Notes under the pieces: generated by a model
Told to the model about the DNA's origin: nothing
Database searches by the model: none
Seen by the model: the letters and a program-made list of their open reading frames with translations, nothing else
Program-made: the position numbers and the translations under genes
Shown: piece by piece, positions 1-8,414 of the stretch
Layout: every line of letters begins with the position of its first letter
Position numbering within the stretch: position 1 is the first letter of the stretch
Source of the DNA: Collinsella sp. AF23-4AC
GTDB taxonomy: Bacteria; Actinomycetota; Coriobacteriia; Coriobacteriales; Coriobacteriaceae
NCBI RefSeq assembly: GCF_003462685.1
Contig: NZ_QRVE01000004.1
Span: 1-64,000 of the forward strand
Direction of reading: 5' to 3'
DNA length: 64,000 bases

Positions 1-2
1 TA

Positions 3-143
3 TACGGGTGCATCATCGACGTCTTCAATACAGAAGATATCAGTGCGGAGTGTTTTCAGGGGTTAACCTGCGCTGCCTTCTACCGTCACGTGGCATTCAG
101 GGCATCTGGAGTGGACGGCGGCTTGGCTACGAGCTGGAGCTGA
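3..143 (+). CDS. possible 3' end of an unidentified gene (partial)
   Basis: Frame 3 stays open from the window edge to a TGA at 141-143 and reads as about 46 residues with a plausible protein-like composition (start YGCIIDVFNTEDIS). No family is recognised and no motif is visible. The other plus frames over the same stretch end or are rich in Arg, so this is the best candidate for the tail of an upstream gene, but it may equally be non-coding. It points towards the terminator of the convergent acetate kinase gene. Confidence 0.25.
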   Translation, partial: YGCIIDVFNTEDISAECFQGLTCAAFYRHVAFRASGVDGGLATSWS

Positions 144-228
144 GGATCTGAATGGTCGGGTGCCGTTACTGGGAGCGCAGGCGTTGCTGGTGGTGATCAC
201 TTTGGGACTGGAATTTCCGCCTGCTAGC

Positions 229-266
229 AAAAAGGCCTCCCGAGCTGCTGCTCAGGAGGCCTTTCG
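229..266 (-). terminator. intrinsic terminator of ackA copy 1
   Basis: Read on the minus strand, AAAGGCCTCCTGAG pairs with CTCGGGAGGCCTTT across a short loop and is followed by a T run. It lies about 20 bp past the stop of the acetate kinase gene. Confidence 0.85.
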
Positions 267-286
267 TTCAATCGCAAGCGAACGCG

Positions 287-1465
287 TTAGTTGTTCTTGG
301 TCAGACGCTCGACGTCGTGGGCGATCATGTATTCCTCGTCGGTGGGGATGACCATGACCGTGACGGCGGAACCGGCGGCGCTGATGACCTGCGGGCCGTT
401 GCCCACGGCCTCGCGGTTCTTGTTATTGTCGATGCGTACGCCCAGCCACTCAAAGCAGTCGCAGAAGGCCTTGCGGATCGACCAGTCATTCTCGCCGATG
501 CCGGCGGTAAAGGTGATGGTGTCCACGCCCGCCATGGAAGCGATCATGGAGCCAGCCTGCTGCATGGCCTTGTAGGCGAACATATCGAAGGCGAGCAGGC
601 AGCGCTCGTCGCCCTCGGAGGCGCGTGTACGGATGTCGCGGGCGTCGTTGGAGATGCCCGAGATGGCAAGCAGACCAGACTGCTTGTTCATCATGTCATC
701 GACTTCCTGATAGCTGTAGCCGCCCTCGCGCTGGAGGTAGCACACGGTGGCAGGATCAATGGAACCACAGCGAGTGCCCATCATCAGACCGTCGAGCGGC
801 GTGAGGCCCATCGTGGTGTCGCGGCACACGCCGTCCTCGATAGCAGCGAGCGAAGCACCGTTACCCAAATGGCACGAAAGCAGACGGTGGCAGCGCGAAC
901 CCAGGATCTCCTTGGCCATCATCCACTCATAGCGATGGCTCGTGCCGTGGGCGCCGTACTTGCGCACGTGGTACTTGTCGCACACGTCCTTGGGCAGCGC
1001 GTAGGTATAGGCGACCTCGGGCATGGTCATGTGGAACGAGGTATCGAAGACGGCGACGTTGGGCAGCTCCGGATACTTCTCGCGGCAATACTCGATTGCT
1101 GCGGCCTCGCCGTAGTTGTGCAGCGGAGCAAGCGGTGCCACCTCAAGAATCTTGGCCATAACCTCGTCGTCGACAACTGCGGAATCATCGAAGTGCCAGC
1201 CGCCCTGAACGATACGATGGCCAATGCCATCAATCGTAAAGTCGGTCTTCTCGAGCTCCTCGAGCACGCGAGCGATAGCAGAGCGATGATCGGGGAAAGG
1301 GACCTCCTCGGTCTGCTTGGCGCCACCGTTCTCGGAGTGGCCAAAGATGCCCATGTCCGAACCGATACGTTCGCAGTTGCCCTTGGCGAAAACCTCTCGG
1401 GTATCGGTATCCAAAAGCTGATATTTAAGGCTTGAGCTGCCGGCGTTGACAACAAGTACGTTCAT
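287..1465 (-). CDS. ackA: acetate kinase, copy 1
   Basis: Cytosolic acetokinase-family enzyme interconverting acetyl phosphate plus ADP and acetate plus ATP, the ATP-yielding last step of acetate fermentation. The 392-residue length is normal. Visible family motifs: NAGSSSLKY at residues 7-15, FDTSFH near 140, GAHGTSH near 170, CHLGNGAS near 200, the Arg/Asp stretch MMGTRCGSIDP near 230, and FTAGIGEN near 322. The usual HRxVHGG motif reads HRIVQGG. The ATG follows an AAAGGAG site. It lies directly downstream of a second acetate kinase gene on the same strand, each with its own terminator. No phosphotransacetylase gene is in the window. Of the two copies this one keeps the canonical HLGNG and GIGEN residues. 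Confidence 0.95.
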   Translation of the reverse strand: MNVLVVNAGSSSLKYQLLDTDTREVFAKGNCERIGSDMGIFGHSENGGAKQTEEVPFPDHRSAIARVLEELEKTDFTIDGIGHRIVQGGWHFDDSAVVDDEVMAKILEVAPLAPLHNYGEAAAIEYCREKYPELPNVAVFDTSFHMTMPEVAYTYALPKDVCDKYHVRKYGAHGTSHRYEWMMAKEILGSRCHRLLSCHLGNGASLAAIEDGVCRDTTMGLTPLDGLMMGTRCGSIDPATVCYLQREGGYSYQEVDDMMNKQSGLLAISGISNDARDIRTRASEGDERCLLAFDMFAYKAMQQAGSMIASMAGVDTITFTAGIGENDWSIRKAFCDCFEWLGVRIDNNKNREAVGNGPQVISAAGSAVTVMVIPTDEEYMIAHDVERLTKNN

Positions 1466-1578
1466 GAGACTCCTTTGCAGTGCAATACGGTCGACGCAGA
1501 CCCCTTAAGGCGGCCGCATTTTAATAAGAAGTTATCACAACTTGATAAATAGCTATCAAGCATATCGCCCAACGAGCA

Positions 1579-1622
1579 CAAAAGAGGGGCCGAACGGCGC
1601 TCGGTCGTCCAGCCCCTCCCTC
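1579..1622 (-). terminator. intrinsic terminator of ackA copy 2
   Basis: On the minus strand GAGGGGCTG pairs with CGGCCCCTC and is followed by TTTTGT, just after the stop codon of the second acetate kinase gene. It should separate the two ackA transcripts. Confidence 0.75.
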
Positions 1623-1628
1623 TTGCAA

Positions 1629-2807
1629 TTACTTGCCGTTGACGATGCGCTCGACGTCGGAAGCGATCATGAACTCCTCGTCCGTGGGGATGACGAAGAT
1701 CTTGACCTTGGAATCCTTGGCAGACAGGCACCAAGCGCCGTCACCACGCAGGGCGTTGCGGGCATGATCCATCTTGACGCCCATAAAGGCCAGACGGTCG
1801 GCAACGCCGGCACGAACGGCCGGAGCGTGCTCACCGATGCCAGCGGTGAAGACCAGCGTGTCCATGCCGCACATGGAAGTAGCCATCTCGGCAGCCTTGG
1901 CGGCAATCTTGTAGACAAACATGTCGAAGGCGAGCTGAGCATCGGGGTCACCAGCGGCGGCGAGCTCCTCGACGTTGCGGCAGTCGTTGGTCTTGCCGCC
2001 GGTCACAGCCAAAAGGCCGGACTTCTTGTTCATCATCTCGTCGACCTCGTCGAAGGTGTAGCCACCCTCGCGCTGCAGGTAGCACACGGTAGCCGGGTCG
2101 ATGGAACCGCAGCGGGTACCCATCATGACGCCGTCGAGCGGCGTCAAGCCCATGGTGGTGTCCATGCACTTCCCGTCCTCGATGGCGCACAGAGAAGCGC
2201 CGGAGCCAATGTGGCACACGACGACCTTGCGGGCCTCGCCGTTGGTCATCTCGGCGACCTTCTTGGAGATGTAACGGTAGCTGGTGCCGTGAGCGCCATA
2301 CTTGCGGATGTGCAGCTTGTCGCAGACGTCCTTGGGCAGGGCGTAGGTGCGGGCGACCTCGGGCATGTTGAAGTGGAAAGCGGTGTCGTAGACCGTGACG
2401 TTGGGCAGGTCGGGATACTGCTCCAGGCAGTACTCGATAACATTAGCCTCGGGGTTGTTGTGCAGCGGGGCGAGCGGGGCAACCTCGCGGATCTTGGCGA
2501 GAACGTCCTCGTCGACGAGGGAGGAATCGCCAAAGTACCAGCCGCCCTGAACGATGCGGTGGCCGATGCCCTCAATCTTGACGCCGTTGGCCTCGAGGTC
2601 CTTCAGGACGACCTCGATGGCGACCTTGTGGTCGGGGAACTCGATGTTCTCGGTCACCTTCTTGGAGCCGTTGGCAGCGTGGGTGAAGGTGCCGCCGGTA
2701 AAGCAGACGCGCTCGCAGGAGCCCTTCGCGGACACCTTATGGGACTTGGTATCGATGACCTGATACTTAAGGGTCGAAGATCCTGCGTTGACGACCAGAA
2801 CGTTCAT
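1629..2807 (-). CDS. acetate kinase paralogue, copy 2
   Basis: Second acetokinase-family protein of 392 residues, collinear with copy 1 without gaps of note and clearly a tandem paralogue. NAGSSTLKY at 7-15, YDTAFHF near 140, GAHGTSY near 170 and MMGTRCGSIDP near 230 are present. Two otherwise strongly conserved positions differ: the HLGNG motif is HIGSG (Asn to Ser) and the GIGEN motif is GIGEH (Asn to His). Both copies also read HRIVQGG where the family normally has HRxVHGG. The substitutions could mean a different acyl substrate (propionate or butyrate kinase type), altered kinetics, or relaxed selection; the sequence alone cannot decide. A GGGAGACAC site precedes the ATG. Confidence 0.88.
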   Translation of the reverse strand: MNVLVVNAGSSTLKYQVIDTKSHKVSAKGSCERVCFTGGTFTHAANGSKKVTENIEFPDHKVAIEVVLKDLEANGVKIEGIGHRIVQGGWYFGDSSLVDEDVLAKIREVAPLAPLHNNPEANVIEYCLEQYPDLPNVTVYDTAFHFNMPEVARTYALPKDVCDKLHIRKYGAHGTSYRYISKKVAEMTNGEARKVVVCHIGSGASLCAIEDGKCMDTTMGLTPLDGVMMGTRCGSIDPATVCYLQREGGYTFDEVDEMMNKKSGLLAVTGGKTNDCRNVEELAAAGDPDAQLAFDMFVYKIAAKAAEMATSMCGMDTLVFTAGIGEHAPAVRAGVADRLAFMGVKMDHARNALRGDGAWCLSAKDSKVKIFVIPTDEEFMIASDVERIVNGK

Positions 2808-2860
2808 GTGTCTCCCTACTAACAGGCGGTGTGGCGCCGCCAGATTACATACGTTTCAAT

Positions 2861-2894
2861 AATAAACCCAAACGCCCTCGCGCTCGGGTTTATT
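2861..2894 (-). terminator. hairpin after the MFS transporter gene
   Basis: AATAAACCC and GGGTTTATT form a 9-bp stem around a 16-nt centre, 33 bp past the stop codon of the MFS gene on the minus strand. The A/T-rich stem ends provide a U run. Confidence 0.55.
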
Positions 2895-2927
2895 GCGTTG
2901 ATATATAAGTTATCGGTGCCTAAATAC

Positions 2928-4088
2928 TCATGGCCTTTGACTTGTAAGACAAAATAGCGCGGGGATATACACCAAAGAAGAAATCCCGAGCGCAACAAGC
3001 AATACGACTCTAATGCCCGCAACGCTACTCAGCACAGAGTTGAGCAGATAGAAAAGAACAGCACCCACCGCCACCATCTGGCTTTGAACCGAAATCAGTG
3101 AACAGCGCATCGATGAATCGGCAGCATTTTGGAAAACTGAGTATTTGATTGGGGCAAACAACGAGTACGCAACCGTCTGCAGCACATAGAACACGGGCAG
3201 CAAATTAGCCGGAGCAAGGGGGATCAAAAACAAAGCTGTCAATACTAAGCGAATGATGCCGCAAATACGCGCAAAACGGCCCTTGTCGACATGAGCAATC
3301 ACACTGGGCACAATAAGCCCCATGGAGGCCGAGGCAAGGAGCTGGACCGCAATGGTCACACCCGAAGCGACGGCATTCATTCCGCGACCCGCAAGCAGCA
3401 GTGAGAAAAAGTCTTCCAGGGCGACAAAAGCAAATGCCTGAGAACAGTCCATGATGAACGCTGAACGAAGAATGCCATTACACGCAATAGCGGCACCGAT
3501 CATCTTCGGGCTAATTCCACGCTCAGGTGCCCCCGCAGTGCCCCCTCTTCGCATCTCAGGAATGCAGACAACGACAACCAACGTCAACACCATTGCGATG
3601 ATATCTGCCGAAAGACCAATGAGATATGCACCGACAGACGAAATGAAACCGCCCACGCAAGCGGAGATGGCATAAGAGGCATAGAAAACAAATCGCTCAA
3701 CGACATTAAGTCTTACGAGCTGGTCCTGAGAGACGCTGTCAATGTAAATCGCTTCTATGGATCCGCTCAGACATGCAACGGCAAAACCTTTGAGAGCGAA
3801 CGCACCGATTAAAAGCAGAGGGGAACGGACGAGAAGCAGGGCGGCGTAGTATCCAAGCATCCCCACGCCGCCAACGAGACCGCTTGTCTTTCGTCCAAAC
3901 CTATCAGCAATATAGCCAGTGGGTACTTCGAGGATGAACTTACTCACTTGATATGCAATCATCATGCTAGAAATCGCCACCATCGAGAATCCGACGAATT
4001 CAAGGTAAACCGTCAGAAAATACAAAATGGTGCTGAAGTTCGACAGAAAAACGAACGTCATATAAAGCAAAACCGTACGGTTTTTCAT
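2928..4088 (-). CDS. MFS transporter
   Basis: Predicted inner-membrane major facilitator of about 386 residues with roughly 12 hydrophobic segments. The loop between the second and third segments carries the MFS signature (TGYIADRFGRKTSG, near residues 60-75). The start is set at the Met of MKNRTVLLYM because GGAGGGCGGAGC lies immediately upstream; an earlier in-frame Met has no such site. The sequence resembles drug/sugar efflux members but the substrate cannot be told. It is probably transcribed with or regulated by the LysR-type gene just upstream on the same strand. Base composition is visibly more A/T-rich than its neighbours, a weak hint of transfer. Confidence 0.85.
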   Translation of the reverse strand: MKNRTVLLYMTFVFLSNFSTILYFLTVYLEFVGFSMVAISSMMIAYQVSKFILEVPTGYIADRFGRKTSGLVGGVGMLGYYAALLLVRSPLLLIGAFALKGFAVACLSGSIEAIYIDSVSQDQLVRLNVVERFVFYASYAISACVGGFISSVGAYLIGLSADIIAMVLTLVVVVCIPEMRRGGTAGAPERGISPKMIGAAIACNGILRSAFIMDCSQAFAFVALEDFFSLLLAGRGMNAVASGVTIAVQLLASASMGLIVPSVIAHVDKGRFARICGIIRLVLTALFLIPLAPANLLPVFYVLQTVAYSLFAPIKYSVFQNAADSSMRCSLISVQSQMVAVGAVLFYLLNSVLSSVAGIRVVLLVALGISSLVYIPALFCLTSQRP

Positions 4089-4207
4089 GCTCCGCCCTCC
4101 AAGAGTCAGCAATCTAAATCGGAATCTTGGAAAAGCATGAGGGCAAAGCTGTCAGCTATGTGTTGCAGAACGTCAACATTCACTTGACGACACGAGGCCA
4201 AATGGCC

Positions 4208-5098
4208 TCACGAAGCGAGATGACGCAATAGGTGAAGAAAGACCGTCTGGTGTCGATCGGTCCAGGCATTTTGTCGATAGCAAAAGTAGATGGGCAAGGC
4301 TACGTCATGTGAGGCTTCAATGGAGTACTCGCTCACTTCCGATCCATCCGATGCGAGAGAAGAGCCAGAAAAACCCAATATCAATCCCCCGGCTTGAAGA
4401 AACTCAGCCTGAGCCCTGCTTCCGTATTCGACATCACGGAAGCGAAAATTGACGAGCTGGGCTTCAGGGCATTGGTTAATCGCATTGAGACAGGGTGACA
4501 AATTAATGGGAACAGCGAGCCTGCCGCCCAGTAACTCACGAATGGTCATAGCGTCAACAGATTGATGACCCGCTGGGTATGAAAGAACCTTGAGCTCCTT
4601 TTCACCCAAATATTTTGAAGAAAGGACGCTGTCCCGTGGTTCCTCAAACGAGATAGCCGCGTCCGAAATGCCAAGCACAAGTGATTCAAAGCATGTTGCC
4701 GTTGGCTGATGCCACACATCAAGATGAATCTGAGGGTGCGAGCGTTCAAACGAGTCATACCAGTTTTCGGCAAAAAGGCGCCCCCGTCCATGAAGGCAGG
4801 GGGCGTAAAGACGGAAGTGGCCGTCGGGCGAGACGCCGTCGCCCCTCGATTGTGCGTACTTTTTGAGATCGTCGACTTGTGCCAGGATCACGCGTGCACG
4901 ACGCGCAAATTCTCTGCCCGCCGGAGACAAAACAGCCTCCCCCGCCGATCGGTCGAGCAAAACAATCTGATACTCAGATTCCAACTTTTTGATTGCCGAC
5001 GAAACGGCTTGCGGACTCACATGAACGGCGCGAGCTGCTTTGCGCACGCCGCCATAGTTCGCTACCGCTTGAAGGTATTCGAGTTGAGAAAGCTGCAT
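4208..5098 (-). CDS. LysR-family transcriptional regulator
   Basis: 296 residues, the normal size of a LysR-type regulator. The N-terminal 60 residues form the winged helix-turn-helix (MQLSQLEYLQAVANYGGVRK, then VSPQAVSSAIKKLE); the rest fits the periplasmic-binding-like effector domain. An AAGG/GGAGTAATCT site precedes the ATG. It lies upstream of the MFS transporter on the same strand with a gap of about 120 bp, so the transporter is the most likely target. The effector is unknown. Confidence 0.88.
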   Translation of the reverse strand: MQLSQLEYLQAVANYGGVRKAARAVHVSPQAVSSAIKKLESEYQIVLLDRSAGEAVLSPAGREFARRARVILAQVDDLKKYAQSRGDGVSPDGHFRLYAPCLHGRGRLFAENWYDSFERSHPQIHLDVWHQPTATCFESLVLGISDAAISFEEPRDSVLSSKYLGEKELKVLSYPAGHQSVDAMTIRELLGGRLAVPINLSPCLNAINQCPEAQLVNFRFRDVEYGSRAQAEFLQAGGLILGFSGSSLASDGSEVSEYSIEASHDVALPIYFCYRQNAWTDRHQTVFLHLLRHLAS

Positions 5099-5139
5099 AG
5101 ATTACTCCAAAGGCAGCCAAGTCGACGGGCTACGCGCCC

Positions 5140-5475
5140 TCAGATGAGGTTCTCGCCCAGGCTCTTGCCACCGAGGACGTGCATGTGGAAGTGCATGACG
5201 GTCTGGCCGGCGTTGACACCCTTGTTGGAAATGACGCGGAAACCGTCCTCCAGACCCTTGGCCTTGGCGACCTCCTGGATGGCGTGAGCCATGGCGCCCA
5301 TGGTCTCGGCGGGCACGTTGTCGGCGATATCGCTGTAGTGCTTCTTGGGGATCACGAGCGTATGGACCGGCGCCTGGGGGTTGAGGTCGTCGAACGCGAT
5401 GACTTGGTCGTCCTCATAGACAACGGTCGAGGGGATCTCGTGGTTGGCGATTTTGCAGAAAATGCAATCACACAT
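5140..5475 (-). CDS. HIT-family nucleotide hydrolase
   Basis: 111-residue histidine-triad protein. The HIT signature HFHMHVLGG is near the C-terminus and the N-terminus CDCIFCKIANHEIPS is typical of Hint/PKCI-like members that hydrolyse purine nucleoside phosphoramidates. The start is set at MCDCIFCK, with GAGAAAGGAACC upstream; a longer in-frame extension to 5583 would translate through the palindromic repeat and is rejected. Located after xseB on the same strand, separated by that repeat. Confidence 0.92.
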   Translation of the reverse strand: MCDCIFCKIANHEIPSTVVYEDDQVIAFDDLNPQAPVHTLVIPKKHYSDIADNVPAETMGAMAHAIQEVAKAKGLEDGFRVISNKGVNAGQTVMHFHMHVLGGKSLGENLI

Positions 5476-5501
5476 GGTTGGTTCCTTTCTCACAGACCAA
5501 A

Positions 5502-5608
5502 GTAGTCTTTTTGGGACGGGGCTTTTTTGACTACTTTTTCGCAAACGCAAACGCTCGGCGAGCCGTCGCGCAAGGGTAGTCAAAAAAGCCCCGTCCCAAA
5601 AAGACTAC
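5502..5608. repeat. perfect 33-bp inverted repeat (REP-like)
   Basis: Positions 5502-5534 and 5576-5608 are exact reverse complements over 33 bases, separated by 41 bp. Each arm begins GTAGTC and ends GACTAC and contains GGGACGGGG, or its complement, between two T or A runs. It lies in the intergenic region between xseB and the HIT gene. The arms are too long and exact for an ordinary terminator, suggesting a recently arrived palindromic element. Confidence 0.9.
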
Positions 5609-5630
5609 CCCAAAGCAGGCTGTAAGTTGG

Positions 5631-5897
5631 CTAGAACGAGAGGTTGTCGTCGGTGTTGGCGGCTTCGCCGTCGGCGAGCACGTCGTTGCCATCAACGTCC
5701 TTAAGGAGCACCGAGACCTTCTGCTCGGCATCGGACAGGCGGGTACGCAGACTCTTGAGGAGCTCGACACCGCGGGTATAGCTCTCGAGCGACTCCTCGA
5801 GCTCCATATCGCCCGACTCAAGGCTGCGGATGATGAGCTCCAGCTCCTGCGAGGCCTGCTTGTACGTAAGCTGCTCCACCGGGGTCTTCTCTGCCAT
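5631..5897 (-). CDS. xseB: exodeoxyribonuclease VII small subunit
   Basis: 88-residue XseB. The family core YKQASQELELIIRSLESGDMELEESLESYTRG is present, split here as YKQASQELELIIRSLESG followed by MELEESLESYTRG, with a helical hairpin that docks on XseA. The C-terminal 25 residues are acidic and probably disordered. It follows xseA by 42 bp on the same strand with an AGGAAA site, an arrangement consistent with co-transcription. The holoenzyme degrades single-stranded DNA from both ends into oligonucleotides in repair and mismatch correction. Confidence 0.93.
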   Translation of the reverse strand: MAEKTPVEQLTYKQASQELELIIRSLESGDMELEESLESYTRGVELLKSLRTRLSDAEQKVSVLLKDVDGNDVLADGEAANTDDNLSF

Positions 5898-5939
5898 ATC
5901 TGTTTCCTTTCCTAAGGGTCTATCACTGTGAAACGCGGT

Positions 5940-7391
5940 CTACTCGACCGCGTTGACGGTTGCCGAAACGTTACCGTCTGACATGCGCACGCGGATGGCG
6001 TCGCCGGGCTTAAAGGTCTTGGCGCTCGTAGCAACCCCATCATCGCTGTACGCGATGGAGTAACCGCGGGCAAGCACCTTGAGCGGCGACAGGGCATCGA
6101 GCGACGCGGCCGCTCGGCCCAAGTCGGACGCGGGCTTGCTGAGCATCGTGCGCCCCTGATGCTCTAGACGAGAACTCGCAAGCGCGAGCGCATGGCGCTT
6201 GCCATCGAGCCCCGAGGTGCTTGCAACCAGACGCTCGGGCAGGTGCTCAAAGTTGGAACGAAAGGACCCGACCGAGCGTACTATGGCGCCCGACAGGCGA
6301 TCGGCAGTCAGCGCAAGCTCCGATTCGCGACGCTCGACCATAAATGTGGGGTCGTTGAGGCACGGGCGGCACGCGGCTGCATCGAGCGCGTCGCCCAGAC
6401 GAGCCGTATAGGTGTCCCAGGCACGACGGCCGCGTTGGTCGAGCATTTCCAGATCGACCTGATCCGACCCGATCATCGAAGCCATCGCGGCGCCCAGACG
6501 CTGATGGCGCGCCTCGAGCACATCAGCCAACTCCGTCATAGCCGGCGCCACCGATTCGGCCGCCGCCGTGGGTGTGGAGGCGCGACGGTCACTCACCATG
6601 TCGCAGATCGAGGTATCGGGCTCATGCCCAATGCCCGTCACCACAGGCACGGGACAGGCTGCCACCGCGCGGGCGAGCTCCTCATCGTTAAAGGTCATGA
6701 GGTCCTCGAAGGAACCGCCGCCACGCACGAGCAAAATGCAATCGGGCGCCGGCGTAATGGCAGCGGCGCGGCGCAGGCCCTCAATGAGCTCGGCCGGCGC
6801 ACCCTCGCCTTGAACCTTGGCGCCCACGCAGACGAGCTCGACGAGCGGGTTGCGACGGCGCAGCGTACGCTTGACGTCGTCGATTACGGCACCCGAAAGC
6901 GAGGTGACAACCGCCACGTGGGAGCAGAACACCGGAATGCGGCGCTTGCGCGCTTCGTCCATCAGGCCCTCGCGGCGTAGCTTTTCGGCCAGTTGCGCCA
7001 CTTGTTGACGCAGCAGACCCTCGCCCGCCAGCGAGAATGAGCGAGCGACAAAGCTCATGCGGCCCGTGGCCTTATAGAGATTGAAGCTGCCCTTAAAGCT
7101 CACCTGCATGCCATCGCGCAAGTCGAAGGTGCGCTTAAGGTAGGCGCCCTTCCAGATGATGCAGTCAACGGCGGCCGAGTCGTCCTTAATCTGGAAGTAG
7201 CAGTGGCCGCTTCGGGCATTGGGGCCACGGAAGCCCGTGACCTCGCCCAGAACGCTCAGCTGCGGAATGGCATCGAGAGCACCGGCGGCGATCTCTACCG
7301 CCTGGCTCACGCTGAGCTCCTTACGCTCCTGCTCGTCCGAACCGTCGAACTCGGCGGAAACGGCATTGCCGGTCAGATTCCAGCCTGCCAC
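5940..7391 (-). CDS. xseA: exodeoxyribonuclease VII large subunit
   Basis: 483-residue XseA: N-terminal OB-fold (LSVSQAVEIAAGALDAIPQL, then WNLTGNAV before it), a central catalytic domain with GPNARSGHCYFQIKD, VTSLSGAVIDDV, DCILLVRGGGSFEDL and VTGIGHEPDTSICD, a long coiled-coil region and a C-terminal segment with LARGYSIAYSDDG. The start is a GTG at 7391 because AAAGGAGG lies 4 bases upstream; the longer frame starting at 7418 would read through this site. Catalytic partner of xseB directly downstream. Confidence 0.94.
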   Translation of the reverse strand: MAGWNLTGNAVSAEFDGSDEQERKELSVSQAVEIAAGALDAIPQLSVLGEVTGFRGPNARSGHCYFQIKDDSAAVDCIIWKGAYLKRTFDLRDGMQVSFKGSFNLYKATGRMSFVARSFSLAGEGLLRQQVAQLAEKLRREGLMDEARKRRIPVFCSHVAVVTSLSGAVIDDVKRTLRRRNPLVELVCVGAKVQGEGAPAELIEGLRRAAAITPAPDCILLVRGGGSFEDLMTFNDEELARAVAACPVPVVTGIGHEPDTSICDMVSDRRASTPTAAAESVAPAMTELADVLEARHQRLGAAMASMIGSDQVDLEMLDQRGRRAWDTYTARLGDALDAAACRPCLNDPTFMVERRESELALTADRLSGAIVRSVGSFRSNFEHLPERLVASTSGLDGKRHALALASSRLEHQGRTMLSKPASDLGRAAASLDALSPLKVLARGYSIAYSDDGVATSAKTFKPGDAIRVRMSDGNVSATVNAVE

Positions 7392-7460
7392 GCAGCCTCC
7401 TTTCGTTATCGCGCACAAGGGCTCCGGCCCTGCGCAAATTCAAGTCCAACACATAGTACA

Positions 7461-7491
7461 GCGCCGCGGGGACACAAATCTCCGCGGCGCC
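7461..7491 (-). terminator. hairpin after the zinc metallopeptidase gene
   Basis: GCGCCGCGG and CCGCGGCGC form a strong G/C stem just past the metallopeptidase stop codon and upstream of xseA. There is no clear U run, so termination would be by a strong hairpin alone. Confidence 0.5.
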
Positions 7492-7506
7492 TGTCAAGCC
7501 AATTTG

Positions 7507-8211
7507 TTATCGGTTGGAGTTTCTGTTGTAGCGAGCCATAAGATAGAGCAGCTGAATGATCGAAGTGAGCGCTGCAGCCACATAGGTAAGCGCGGCTGCC
7601 GTCAGGACCTTCTTGGCACCGTTGACCTGCTTGGAACTCATACCCGACTGCTCAATATACGCCACGGCGCGCCGACTAGCATCAATCTCAACCGGCAGCG
7701 TAACCAGTTGGAACAGCACGCTAAACGAGAAGAAGACCAGCGCGAGGGTCGTGAGTCCCGCGATGTTCATGAACAGGCCCATGAGCAGTACGATCGTCCA
7801 GGTGTTCTGGGTAAAGTTGACGACGGGGACCAAAGCGGTGCGTACCTTCATCATGGCATAACCACTTTGACGCTGGGCGGCATGGCCCGCCTCGTGGCAG
7901 GCGACGGCAACGCTTGCGACCGACCCGCCCGAACGGTTGGCATCCGAGAGATACAGGTTGTTATCCTGCGGGTTGTAATGATCGGTAAGCTCGCCGGCAA
8001 CGCCCTTTATGCCCACGGCGCTACAACCGTTGGCATCGAGCATGCGACGAGCGACCGTGGCGCCCGTATCGCCGTCCGAGCGCACCTTAGACCACGTCTT
8101 GTACGTCGAGTTGATATAGCTCTGCGCGGCAAGGCCAAGCACTGTGCAGACAAGAACAACCAGCAGGTACAGCGGGTCGATGCCAAAGCCGTATCCATAG
8201 TAATAAGGCAT
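7507..8211 (-). CDS. membrane zinc metallopeptidase (YugP-like)
   Basis: 234-residue integral membrane protein of the DUF2333/YugP-type neutral zinc metallopeptidases. The zinc-binding HEAGHAAQ motif is near residue 118, flanked by hydrophobic segments at the N-terminus (DPLYLLVVLVCTVLGLAAQ) and two or three in the C-terminal half. The start is the Met of MPYYYGYGFG, preceded by GGAGGAATTCGC; the longer frame lacks a site. The natural substrate is not known in the family. Probably cleaves at or near the membrane. Confidence 0.82.
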   Translation of the reverse strand: MPYYYGYGFGIDPLYLLVVLVCTVLGLAAQSYINSTYKTWSKVRSDGDTGATVARRMLDANGCSAVGIKGVAGELTDHYNPQDNNLYLSDANRSGGSVASVAVACHEAGHAAQRQSGYAMMKVRTALVPVVNFTQNTWTIVLLMGLFMNIAGLTTLALVFFSFSVLFQLVTLPVEIDASRRAVAYIEQSGMSSKQVNGAKKVLTAAALTYVAAALTSIIQLLYLMARYNRNSNR

Positions 8212-8302
8212 GCGAATTCCTCCGAATCGAGTTACACGTTGGAGGCATTCTACCCACTCGACTGACCAGCAAATCAACATCGATGTTTTGGCAATGTCAG
8301 CG

Positions 8303-8402
8303 AAAACGGTCGAGAGCGAGCAAGGTGACGTGAAAGAGAAGCGTCGCGTACTTTGGTACGCGAGCGACGATTGAACGTCAGATTGCCGCTCTCGGCCGTT
8401 TG
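8303..8402. repeat. large imperfect palindrome upstream of the metallopeptidase gene
   Basis: The arm starting AAACGGTCGAGAGCG (8304) pairs with the arm ending CGCTCTCGGCCGTTT (about 8401) over about 27 positions with few mismatches, including GACGT against ACGTC. Between them lies a second short hairpin, CGCGTAC-TTTG-GTACGCG. The whole can fold as a long stem carrying an internal stem-loop. It lies between rnd and the metallopeptidase gene, both minus strand. Function unknown; a structured RNA leader or a dispersed palindromic element are the candidates. Confidence 0.6.
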
Positions 8403-8414
8403 CAGCGTCGAGCT

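Noticed and set aside
317-1435. Long open frame opposite the first acetate kinase gene
   Set aside because: It is antisense to a gene with all family motifs, has a skewed Ala/Val/His/Gly composition typical of reverse-strand frames in high-GC DNA, and has no ribosome binding site.
1542-2822. Long open frame opposite the second acetate kinase gene
   Set aside because: Same reasoning: antisense to a motif-rich gene, composed of GVGD/LVD-type low-information sequence.
5476-5583. N-terminal extension of the HIT protein
   Set aside because: The extra residues would be translated from one arm of the palindromic repeat, and the MCDCIFCK start has its own ribosome binding site.
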